Source: Verrucomicrobiota bacterium
GTDB lineage: Bacteria > Verrucomicrobiota > Verrucomicrobiia > Opitutales > Opitutaceae
Assembly (NCBI GenBank): GCA_023446735.1
Contig: JAEXPQ010000143.1
Span: 1-8,749, forward strand
Direction: 5' to 3'
Length of the DNA: 8,749 bases
Below are positions 1-6,658 of this stretch, piece after piece; position 1 is the stretch's first letter, and each line of letters begins with the position of its first letter. A program made the position numbers and the translations under genes. The notes beneath the pieces are model-generated. The model was not told the DNA's origin. It searched no databases and saw nothing but the letters and a program-made list of their open reading frames with translations.

Positions 1-20
1 GTAAGTGAGTGATCACTTAC
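1..20. promoter_or_regulatory. 20-bp inverted repeat, possible repressor operator
   Basis: The sequence GTAAGTGAGTGATCACTTAC has perfect 8-bp arms (1-8 and 13-20) around GTGA. It also contains the smaller palindrome GTGATCAC at 9-16. A 20-bp dyad with arms this long suits a dimeric repressor, and the shape resembles operators of TetR-type regulators. That family link is inference. The site touches the window edge, so the gene it would control on the left cannot be seen; on the right the next reading frame opens at 34. Confidence 0.35.
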
Positions 21-33
21 TTCGCGCGGGAAG

Positions 34-457
34 GTGGTGTTGTCAAGTGCGCATTGTCGGCCGGGCGGACGAAGGGAGCGGGATGCGGCCGGAACCTTTT
101 GCTATGCCGACAGCCGTGGGGTGATCCTGGAGACTAGCGGCGATGATGCGCTCTTCGCCCGGGTCGCGGAGCACTTCGTCGAGAACAAGCTCAAGGGTGT
201 CGGAACACTCGCCGTCATCCCGTTCTCGGATGTGATCGAGCGTTTCAACGCGCAGGTGCGGCCGGCGCTGCGGAACGCGGGATTGCCCGGCGGTGACGAG
301 GTCGTGCGCGGAGCGGACGCTGGCTCGCCGACAGTTCTCCGTGAGCAACACGCGCTATCGCGGGGCCCATGCGTTTTACGTTTCCCGCAAGGAAAGGATT
401 CTTCGGCGCCTCGCGTATGGCGATGCCGGCCGCGAACTCGCCGGCGAGTACCTGTAA
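34..457 (+). pseudogene. Frameshifted unknown gene in the integrated element
   Basis: I do not recognise this gene. Two stretches look like real protein but lie in different frames. The first runs in frame 1 from about 94 to 310 and includes DALFARVAEHFVENKLKG and LAVIPFSDVIERF; its codons have GC-rich third positions. From about 311 the convincing reading moves to frame 2, with FYVSRKERILRRLAYGDAG near the end, and stops at TAA 455-457. Read on in frame 1, the sequence becomes arginine- and proline-rich low-quality protein. A +1 shift near 295-320 joins the parts into a product of about 140 residues. The start is unclear: GTG at 34 or 37 are the first options, because frame 1 has a stop at 10-12. 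The second part could instead be a separate small gene starting at GTG 293. The break could be natural decay, a sequencing error, or less likely programmed frameshifting. Confidence 0.4.
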
Positions 458-466
458 CGGCACGAC

Positions 467-595
467 ATGGCGCAGGTCCAGGGAACGGATCTGCGCGCTA
501 AGCGACAGCAGCGCGTGCGGAGGTACGTCGCGTGGCAGCGGCTCAATGAGCGGGTCGAGCAGGTGCGAGCCAACCGGCAGGGTCTTGGGCGATAA
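467..595 (+). CDS. Small basic 42-residue protein, unknown
   Basis: This short reading frame starts at ATG 467, 9 bp after the stop of the preceding broken gene and in the same frame, and ends at TAA 593-595. The product is rich in Arg and Gln (RAKRQQRVRRYVAWQRLNER in the middle) and would form one basic amphipathic helix. It could be a small nucleic-acid-binding protein, but no family is recognised. No good Shine-Dalgarno sequence is visible, so expression may depend on coupling to the upstream gene. A perfect hairpin at 608-622 follows the stop. It may simply be chance open frame in GC-rich DNA. Confidence 0.33.
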   Translation: MAQVQGTDLRAKRQQRVRRYVAWQRLNERVEQVRANRQGLGR

Positions 596-607
596 TGTGA
601 AATGGAT

Positions 608-622
608 ACGGGCGGAGCCCGT
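608..622. terminator. Hairpin between two convergent reading frames
   Basis: ACGGGC (608-613) and GCCCGT (617-622) form a perfect 6-bp stem with a GGA loop, followed on the plus strand by TTACT. It fits exactly in the gap between the stop of the 42-residue frame (593-595) and the stop of the minus-strand membrane-protein frame (623-625). The T-run is short, so termination would be weak. The placement is the main support. Confidence 0.3.
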
Positions 623-943
623 TTACTCGGGGCGAGCGGCTGCTTCCGGCGCGGAGGCCGGGGGCGGAGTGGTGGCGCTGGTGGCAGTGGAGGAAGGAGT
701 CGGCGCCGGTGGGAGCGCGGCAAGGCCGCCGGTGTCGTGTCCCGAGCTTGCGAGGGCGCGATCCTGGCGAGTGGTCGGGCTCGGACGACGAGTCGCCAGA
801 GGCGGCCGTGAGCGCACAACCAAGCCGTCTCCGACCGTAACGAACACCAGCGCCAGAACGACAGTCCCCGAGTCGGAGCGCCGGGTGCGATCGCTCGCGG
901 TGCTCGCGTCCGGTGTGGAGACCAGAGGGGCTGGCTGTGCCAT
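623..943 (-). CDS. Candidate single-span membrane protein with proline-rich tail
   Basis: The frame from ATG 943 to TAA 623-625 encodes 106 residues. A polar N-terminus with a basic patch (SDRTRRSD, about residues 16-23) precedes a hydrophobic stretch GTVVLALVFVTVGDGLVV (about 25-42). A long Ala/Pro/Thr/Ser-rich tail ends in PEAAARPE. This gives one membrane segment and a disordered tail, the layout of small phage or element membrane proteins, but no family is recognised. No clear ribosome binding site is seen upstream of ATG 943. The frame stays open far upstream, opposite the excisionase-like gene, which weakens the argument from frame length. The plus-strand alternative over the same bases (597-977) gives repetitive Gly/Arg sequence and looks worse. 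Confidence 0.33.
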   Translation of the reverse strand: MAQPAPLVSTPDASTASDRTRRSDSGTVVLALVFVTVGDGLVVRSRPPLATRRPSPTTRQDRALASSGHDTGGLAALPPAPTPSSTATSATTPPPASAPEAAARPE

Positions 944-1145
944 GGATCGCCGGGCAGTTCTACCGCGTTTGGTGTAGTCCGGGTACCGAGGATCCGGAGG
1001 GTGCGCCTCGTTGATGGGAACGCGGCATTGCAGTGTGGTGGTGGTGCACCCGCCAATGAGCTCACGATCACTCCTCCCCGATGGCATCGCTTCAATCGCC
1101 ACAGATTGGGCACACGACGAGGGGCGCGATCCGTGTTCGGAGCGG
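944..1145. other. Spacer between divergent candidate genes
   Basis: This 202-bp stretch separates the minus-strand membrane-protein candidate from the plus-strand excisionase-like gene. A plus-strand frame is open from TTG 1011 into the latter, but its codons (TCA, CGA, GCT, ACA) are unlike the GC-rich third positions further on, so I do not treat it as coding. A short inverted repeat TCCGG/CCGGA lies at 978-982 and 994-998. I see no convincing -35/-10 pair. Confidence 0.3.
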
Positions 1146-1427
1146 ATGGCGGACCGCGAAGGGCGCGTGGCCGTGGCGAAACTGAAGGCGACGGCGGCAT
1201 GGCAGGAGGGGCTGTGGCGGCGCTGGCCGCGTGAGGACTGCTGGCCGGCGAAGATGGATGTGTACGAGGCTGCGGCGTATCTGCGCGTCAGTCCCGACAC
1301 GATTCGTCGTGCGGTTGTCGTCGCGCGAGACGGCAAGGCGAGGCTGGCGCACCAGCGGCTGGGTTCGGTCTACCGTTTCCGAAAGACCGATCTCGATGTG
1401 TTCGGTGCCGTGCCTGGCCGGAGGTGA
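1146..1427 (+). CDS. Excisionase-like helix-turn-helix protein
   Basis: This is probably a small DNA-binding protein of 93 residues, acting as recombination directionality factor or regulator of the neighbouring integrase. The C-terminal part (from about residue 37) matches the excisionase-type winged helix (HTH_17/MerR-like): MDVYEAAAYLRVSPDTIRRA gives helix, turn and recognition helix. The wing contains RLGSVYRF, and the helix KTDLDVF closes the domain. I chose ATG 1146 because GGAG lies at 1139-1142, although spacing is only 3 bp, and because codon use becomes GC-rich there. ATG 1254, at the first residue of the domain, and TTG 1011 are alternatives. The stop lies 5 bp from the convergent integrase stop. 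The fold is clear; the excision role is inferred from position beside an integrase, since related HTH proteins also serve as repressors. Confidence 0.68.
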   Translation: MADREGRVAVAKLKATAAWQEGLWRRWPREDCWPAKMDVYEAAAYLRVSPDTIRRAVVVARDGKARLAHQRLGSVYRFRKTDLDVFGAVPGRR

Positions 1428-1432
1428 CGACG

Positions 1433-2785
1433 TTAGGCGGCGCGGATTGCGCGGGCCTCCTGCATCATGCGCACGATGCCGGTGGTTGCTTTCACCGGGC
1501 GGACGGGGACTGCGACGGGTGCGGGCATGATCTCGAAGTACTTCACGCCCTGTTCCTGCGTGACGCCGAGGCCGCGGTAGGAGTTGTGCAGGGTGTAGGC
1601 GGAACCGCGGTGGCGCATGATGAGCGCGGTCTTCGCGGCGCTCTGGTGCTTCGCGACGTGGAAGGTGCAGAAGGTGCGGCGGCGGGCGTTCCATGGCCAG
1701 CGACGCAGCGCGGCGCGCGCCTCGGGCAATTTCAGCAGCACTTTGATCGGCAGGCGCCCGAGCACGTCGGCGCGGGTCTGGTCGTCGATTGAAGCGAGCA
1801 CACGGATACGCTCCCAGCGCGCACCGTGGTATTTCGGGCGAAGCGGCCCCTGTGCGGGGGCGTAGGCGGCCCACCACGCCCAGAAGTTATCCTCCAGCCC
1901 GTTGATGACCTCGCGTGCACCGGTCTTTGCGATGGCGGCCGGGATCACGACCTCGCGGTTCTGCGGGTGGACGAAGGACGCGTCGAAGCCGGCCATCTCG
2001 TCGTCGGAGCGCACACCGGCGATGAGTTGCACGATCTCGTGGGCGACCAGGTCGGGATCGTAGCGCTCGGTGGCGCGGAGGTAGCGCGTGACGAAATCGA
2101 GCGAGAGAAACTCGATCTCCTTCTTCACCTCCTTGGGCAGCATCCGCTTCTTGATGCCGGCCGCGGGATTGGCCGTGAGCTCGAACTGGTCCTGCACGAG
2201 CCAATTGAAGAACTCGCACACGGCGGTCTTGTGGTTGCGCATGGTGCGCGGGGCGCAGTCGCGGCTTTTCACGTAGGCGAGGATTTCCTGGCGCGTGACG
2301 GTGTCGGCGTAGCGCTCGCCGTAGCCGGCCGCGATGAAGGCCCGGCCGCGTGACTTGAGATCGCGATAGTGGGCGCCGTCGCCGTGGCGTAATTGCACGT
2401 CGGCGAGAAAAGCTTCCATCAGCTCGTGGAGTCGGCGCTTGGGCTTCTCCGGGTGGTGCAACCGCCAGAACTTCGCGAGCTCCTGCATGGAGACGCCTCC
2501 GGCCACCTTGAGGGCGGTCTCGTAGTCGTCGGCGGCCTGGCGGTTGAAGAGGAATTGGCCGGAGCCGGCGACCTCGTGTTGCTCGCGGATACGTGGGATG
2601 TCGGCGAGCGCTTCGGCCTTGGTCTCGTAGAAGGGGCGGAATCGCTGGATGACCGGCCGGCCGTTCTCGGCCAGTACCAGCGTGCCGTCGGCATTCCGTT
2701 TCGGCGCCGAATAACGCAGGTACCAGCAGGCCGGCCGCCCCATCAGCTTCTTGGTTTCGTCGAGGAATGGTCCCGTGATTTCCAC
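1433..2785 (-). CDS. Tyrosine recombinase / integrase of a tRNA-Asp element
   Basis: The enzyme would cut and rejoin DNA through a 3'-phosphotyrosine to integrate and excise its element. With GTG 2785 as start it has 450 residues. An N-terminal part (about 10-105) is followed by a SAM-like core-binding helical domain (about 118-210) and the catalytic domain. Catalytic residues seen are Arg 259 (AGVRSDDE), Lys 287 (AKTGAREV), Arg 369 (NARRRTF), His 392 (MRHRGS) and the nucleophile Tyr 403 (NSYRGL). The usual His two places before Thr-Phe in box II is Arg 370, and the position three before Arg 369 is Asn instead of His. No clear ribosome binding site marks the start. ATG 2743 and TTG 2881 are alternatives; TTG 2881 would carry a poorly conserved-looking tail through a repeat-rich region. 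The gene reads away from the tRNA-Asp gene, whose 3' end is the likely attachment site. Confidence 0.92.
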   Translation of the reverse strand: MEITGPFLDETKKLMGRPACWYLRYSAPKRNADGTLVLAENGRPVIQRFRPFYETKAEALADIPRIREQHEVAGSGQFLFNRQAADDYETALKVAGGVSMQELAKFWRLHHPEKPKRRLHELMEAFLADVQLRHGDGAHYRDLKSRGRAFIAAGYGERYADTVTRQEILAYVKSRDCAPRTMRNHKTAVCEFFNWLVQDQFELTANPAAGIKKRMLPKEVKKEIEFLSLDFVTRYLRATERYDPDLVAHEIVQLIAGVRSDDEMAGFDASFVHPQNREVVIPAAIAKTGAREVINGLEDNFWAWWAAYAPAQGPLRPKYHGARWERIRVLASIDDQTRADVLGRLPIKVLLKLPEARAALRRWPWNARRRTFCTFHVAKHQSAAKTALIMRHRGSAYTLHNSYRGLGVTQEQGVKYFEIMPAPVAVPVRPVKATTGIVRMMQEARAIRAA

Positions 2786-2809
2786 GCGCCGATGATAGCA
2801 CGTTTTTCC

Positions 2810-2859
2810 GAGCCACCGCCTCCCGCGTTTTCGGTAGACGGTGGCTCCGCGGTGGCTCC
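2810..2859. repeat. GGTGGCTCC direct repeats plus an inverted copy
   Basis: GGTGGCTCC occurs at 2840-2848 and again at 2851-2859, an 11-bp period. An inverted copy of its core, GAGCCACCG, lies at 2810-2818 and pairs with CGGTGGCTC at 2839-2847. The cluster lies just upstream of the chosen integrase start. Two sites on the same helix face plus an opposed third one suit binding of an integrase arm domain, an excisionase or an autorepressor. The binding role is inference. Confidence 0.45.
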
Positions 2860-2874
2860 AAAACGCGCAAAACT

Positions 2875-2902
2875 GGCACAAAAGTGCCGAATTCTGCCGA
2901 AT
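2875..2902. repeat. Hairpin and 10-bp-phased TGCCGAAT repeats
   Basis: GGCAC (2875-2879) and GTGCC (2884-2888) form a perfect inverted repeat around AAAA. Overlapping it, TGCCGAAT occurs at 2885-2892 and 2895-2902, a period of exactly 10 bp. This is the more AT-rich part of the spacer between integrase and tRNA gene, where arm-type sites would be expected for a tRNA-targeted element. No protein partner can be named from sequence alone. Confidence 0.4.
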
Positions 2903-2945
2903 CGTGCGGAAGCCGAAATCGGAGCCAATTCGTTGGCCACCAATG

Positions 2946-2980
2946 AAAAAGCCCGGCTTCTTGCGAAGTCGGGCTTTTTA
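2946..2980 (-). terminator. Rho-independent terminator after tRNA-Asp
   Basis: The arms AAAAAGCCCGGCTTC (2946-2960) and GAAGTCGGGCTTTTT (2966-2980) form a 15-bp stem with a 5-nt loop (TTGCG) and one imperfect pair. On the minus strand the GC-rich stem ends in a run of T. It starts 5 bp beyond the CCA end of the tRNA gene, so it ends the tRNA transcript. The symmetry lets it also stop plus-strand transcription coming from the element side. Confidence 0.85.
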
Positions 2981-2985
2981 CAAAC

Positions 2986-3062
2986 TGGCGGGATGGACGG
3001 GACTCGAACCCGCGGCCTTCTGCGTGACAGGCAGACGCTCTAACCAACTGAGCTACCACCCC
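2986..3062 (-). tRNA. tRNA-Asp (anticodon GUC), CCA encoded
   Basis: A full cloverleaf is visible on the minus strand. The acceptor stem GGGGTGG pairs with CCATCCC (one G-U). The D arm contains AGCTCAGTTGGTTAGAGC. The anticodon stem TCTGC/GCAGA encloses the loop CTGTCAC with anticodon GTC. The T arm is GCGGG-TTCGAGT-CCCGT. The discriminator is G, as usual for tRNA-Asp, and CCA is encoded at 2988-2986. It lies downstream of asnS and has its own promoter and terminator. Its 3' half faces the integrase gene, so it is the likely attachment site. The intact 3' end would mean the element carries a matching copy that restores the gene on integration. Confidence 0.97.
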
Positions 3063-3078
3063 GTGAAAGGGAGGCGCG

Positions 3079-3106
3079 ACGGTAGAAACCGCCATGGGCC
3101 TGTCAA
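3079..3106 (-). promoter_or_regulatory. Promoter of tRNA-Asp
   Basis: On the minus strand a consensus -35 box TTGACA (3106-3101) is followed after 16 bp by TACCGT (3084-3079), a weak -10. The tRNA 5' end comes 16 bp later. The perfect -35 box and the position between the asnS stop and the tRNA make a dedicated promoter likely. Confidence 0.6.
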
Positions 3107-3178
3107 GAACCCTTTGGACAACTTTTTTGGGAAAGTTCTCCGGCGGGAAACCGTGCGCGCGCGGCCGCGTTTGTGGGG

Positions 3179-4564
<1,386 letters not shown>

Positions 4565-4640
4565 GGTGTGCGTTGTTGGGGAGTTGGTGCCGGAAAACGG
4601 CCGGGAAGTCACAACGGAAAAGCGCCGGCGTCGCAGGCTT

Positions 4641-5360
4641 TTACCCCAGCCCTAGGTCGAGCTGGTGGGCGTGCCCGGGCGGCGCGGGCGGCGGCGGCGT
4701 GAGGCAGGCCTCGTCGTCATGGGCGACCTGGTTGAGTCGCGGGTTCACCGGCCGGGCGTGCAGCAGTTCGGCGGAGCAGGGGCGCAGCAGCGCGGCGAGA
4801 TCTGCGGCCGGGGTGCGCGGGGCCAGCCAGACGTCGAGGGCGGCGGCGGGGATCAGGACTGGCATGCGGTCGTGGAAAGGGGAGACAACCGCGTTGGGCG
4901 TAGTTGTGAGGATCGCGAACGAGTCGAACGCCTCGGCGCCCGGTCCTTGCCAGTGCTCCCACAGGCCGGCGAGCAGCAGCAGGTCGTGATCGCGGCGCTC
5001 GAACAGCCACGGCATCGGTCCGCCGGCGTCGCGTTTCCACTCGTAAAAACCGTCGGCCGGGATCGCGCAACGCCGCGCCCGGAAGGCTTCGCGGAACGCG
5101 GGCTTTGCGGCCGCGGTCTCGGCGCGGGCGTTGACGAGCGTCGTGGCGGTGGCCGGCGCGGGCGACCAGGCCGGCACGAACGCCCACTGCGCGAGCACCG
5201 CCTCGCGGGCGGCCCCGCCGGTTCCCGGCCGCGAGCGCACGAGGGGCAGCCGTTGGCGCGGCGCGGCGTTGTAGCGCGGCAATGGTCCTGGGAATTCGGT
5301 CACGCCCAGCGCCGCGGCGACCTCCGCCGCGGGCCGCCGGAGCATGAACCGCGTGCACAT
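4641..5360 (-). CDS. SRAP-family abasic-site protein (YedK/HMCES type)
   Basis: This protein forms a stable thiazolidine crosslink with abasic sites in single-stranded DNA, shielding them from strand cleavage. It has 239 residues, slightly longer than E. coli YedK (222). The key residues are present. Cys 2 follows the start Met and becomes the N-terminal nucleophile after Met removal. Asn 77 lies in NARAET, Glu 107 in ADGFYEWKR and His 163 in FHDRMPV. YNAAPRQ at 30-36 is another family motif. The extra length is mainly a proline-rich tail after residue 220, which may be disordered. ATG 5360 is certain because Cys must be residue 2. It starts 6 bp after the stop of the upstream membrane-protein gene, and GAGG overlaps that stop as a possible ribosome binding site, so the two are co-transcribed. 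Confidence 0.96.
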   Translation of the reverse strand: MCTRFMLRRPAAEVAAALGVTEFPGPLPRYNAAPRQRLPLVRSRPGTGGAAREAVLAQWAFVPAWSPAPATATTLVNARAETAAAKPAFREAFRARRCAIPADGFYEWKRDAGGPMPWLFERRDHDLLLLAGLWEHWQGPGAEAFDSFAILTTTPNAVVSPFHDRMPVLIPAAALDVWLAPRTPAADLAALLRPCSAELLHARPVNPRLNQVAHDDEACLTPPPPAPPGHAHQLDLGLG

Positions 5361-5366
5361 GGCGCC

Positions 5367-6380
5367 TCAGCCGCGCAGATCGGTCGTGGTGATCGGGCGC
5401 GGGTTGGCGGCGGGCGCAGACTCCTCGCGGAACGCCGTCTCGTACGCCACCACGATCGAGGTGTACATCAACGCCGCGGCGACGAACACCCCCACGAACA
5501 GGCAGAGCAGGCCGGCGAGCAGTAGCGGCAGGAACGCGAGATAGAGGAAGAACATCCGGAACCAGCGCCGGCCGACGACCCGCCGGCTCAGCTCCAGCGC
5601 CTCCCAGAAACCGAGGCCGCGGTCGATCACGAGGATCGGCGCGAACATCCAGGCGATCGAAAGGTAAAGCATCGGGATGATCAGCACCGGCAGGGCCGCG
5701 AGCGGGGCCGCCATCTGCGAGAAGTCCGGCGTGCCGCCTTCGAACACCCCGCTGCGGAACAGCGCCCACAGTAACGGACCCGCGGCCACCAATGCCAACG
5801 CGGCGAGGACGAAGAACATCGTGAGCGAGAGCAGCACCAGCTGGCCGAACGAACGGGTGAACCCGGCGAACACGTCGCCGATCTCGGCGGGTTCACCGCG
5901 GGCGACGCGCAGCACGAACCAGAAGATCCCGGCGTAGAACACCTGCGTGAGCAGGATCGAGGCGAGGAGGCCGACGAAGGGCAGCGAGCCGGCGATCGCG
6001 TTGGCGACCGCGCCGACCAGGGTGCCGCCGACCAGCAGCCAGAACCGTCCGGCGAGCAGCTCCCAGCCGCGGCTCAGAGTATCGAATACGCTGAACCGGA
6101 AAGGGCGTTCCGCGCAGGCCCGCGCCTGCTCGGCCGAGCGGGCCGATGCGGCCGGGACCGTGGCCGGCGCCCCGGCGGTGGTAGGGATCGGCGGCGGCTG
6201 CGCGCCGGTACCCAGCGCGGCGGCGAACTCGGGGAGGCTGCCCAGGGGCACCCAGTCTGCGGCCCCCTCGGGCTGGATGAGGGTCTGGGCGGCGGCGCGG
6301 TTCTGGGCGATCCATTGCAGGATCTGGGCGACTGATACCGGACCGTACTCGCGGCCGTCGCCGCCGATGATCTTGTACAT
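5367..6380 (-). CDS. GYF_2-domain multi-pass membrane protein
   Basis: The product has 337 residues from ATG 6380. Residues 1-55 form a GYF_2-type domain: MYKIIGGDGREYGPVSVAQI, a WIAQNR helix and DWVPLGSLPEF. Such domains are thought to bind proline-rich peptides. A Pro/Ala-rich linker (about 60-90) leads to a membrane region with about six hydrophobic segments (about 112-130, 134-157, 180-203, 227-251, 274-293, 295-312). The C-terminus is short and polar. The arrangement matches uncharacterised bacterial proteins with an N-terminal GYF_2 and a DUF975-like membrane domain; no activity is known. The frame is open 27 codons further upstream, but the GYF domain begins exactly at this Met, which fixes the start. 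It is the first gene of a run with the SRAP gene and possibly asnS. Confidence 0.85.
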   Translation of the reverse strand: MYKIIGGDGREYGPVSVAQILQWIAQNRAAAQTLIQPEGAADWVPLGSLPEFAAALGTGAQPPPIPTTAGAPATVPAASARSAEQARACAERPFRFSVFDTLSRGWELLAGRFWLLVGGTLVGAVANAIAGSLPFVGLLASILLTQVFYAGIFWFVLRVARGEPAEIGDVFAGFTRSFGQLVLLSLTMFFVLAALALVAAGPLLWALFRSGVFEGGTPDFSQMAAPLAALPVLIIPMLYLSIAWMFAPILVIDRGLGFWEALELSRRVVGRRWFRMFFLYLAFLPLLLAGLLCLFVGVFVAAALMYTSIVVAYETAFREESAPAANPRPITTTDLRG

Positions 6381-6388
6381 GGCCGCGG

Positions 6389-6416
6389 ATGATGGGCGGG
6401 GGTTTTTCAAGGGCAA
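6389..6416 (-). promoter_or_regulatory. Weak candidate promoter for the GYF/SRAP genes
   Basis: On the minus strand TTGCCC (6416-6411) and CATCAT (6394-6389) are separated by 16 bp, each matching the sigma-70 box at four of six positions. The -10 lies only 8 bp from the ATG at 6380, so transcription would begin at or next to the start codon. That would fit the absence of a Shine-Dalgarno sequence, but other promoters are possible. Confidence 0.25.
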
Positions 6417-6658
6417 GGCCGCGGCACACCGGGCGAGTGCGGTCGGGAGCGAAACTCCCACCTGAAGGCCCTGGGGTGTTTACCCCGGTTTCGCCTGCGG
6501 TGTCTATCCTAGGGAAGGCTTCGCGGCTTGTGCCTGAGGGATTCCCCCTGTTCGTCTTTCCCTGCATCGGTCCCCACTCGATGTGAATCACGGGCTCGGG
6601 CCGCAGAACGCGGCGTCGTCGCGCCGGCGTCGCCGGCAGGGGGCCGATCGCCCGTGCC
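6417..6658. other. Divergent spacer upstream of the PEP-CTERM gene
   Basis: This stretch separates the divergent GYF-domain and PEP-CTERM genes. It holds a small inverted repeat GGGGT-GTTT-ACCCC at 6473-6486 and GC-rich repeats of GCCGGC near 6623-6637. No convincing promoter or gene is seen on the plus strand. The G-rich run AGGGGG at 6638-6643 is too far from ATG 6659 for a normal ribosome binding site. Confidence 0.4.

Noticed and set aside
369..977. Plus-strand open frame of 202 codons
   Set aside because: Its sequence is low-complexity Gly/Arg/Ser, it has no motif, and it conflicts with better-looking frames on both strands.
2746..2881. Integrase start at TTG 2881
   Set aside because: The added 32 residues look unlike the family, use a rare start codon, and run through the repeat cluster; GTG 2785 or ATG 2743 fit better, though this is not certain.
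3120..3145. AACTTT/AAAGTT dyad downstream of asnS as a terminator
   Set aside because: The stem is short and AT-rich with no GC core; asnS transcription may simply continue toward the tRNA gene.
4618..4642. AAAAGC/GCTTTT dyad over the stop of the SRAP gene, possible terminator before asnS
   Set aside because: The stem is only 6 bp and mostly A-T with a 13-nt loop; too weak to call, although it could act as a mild attenuator.
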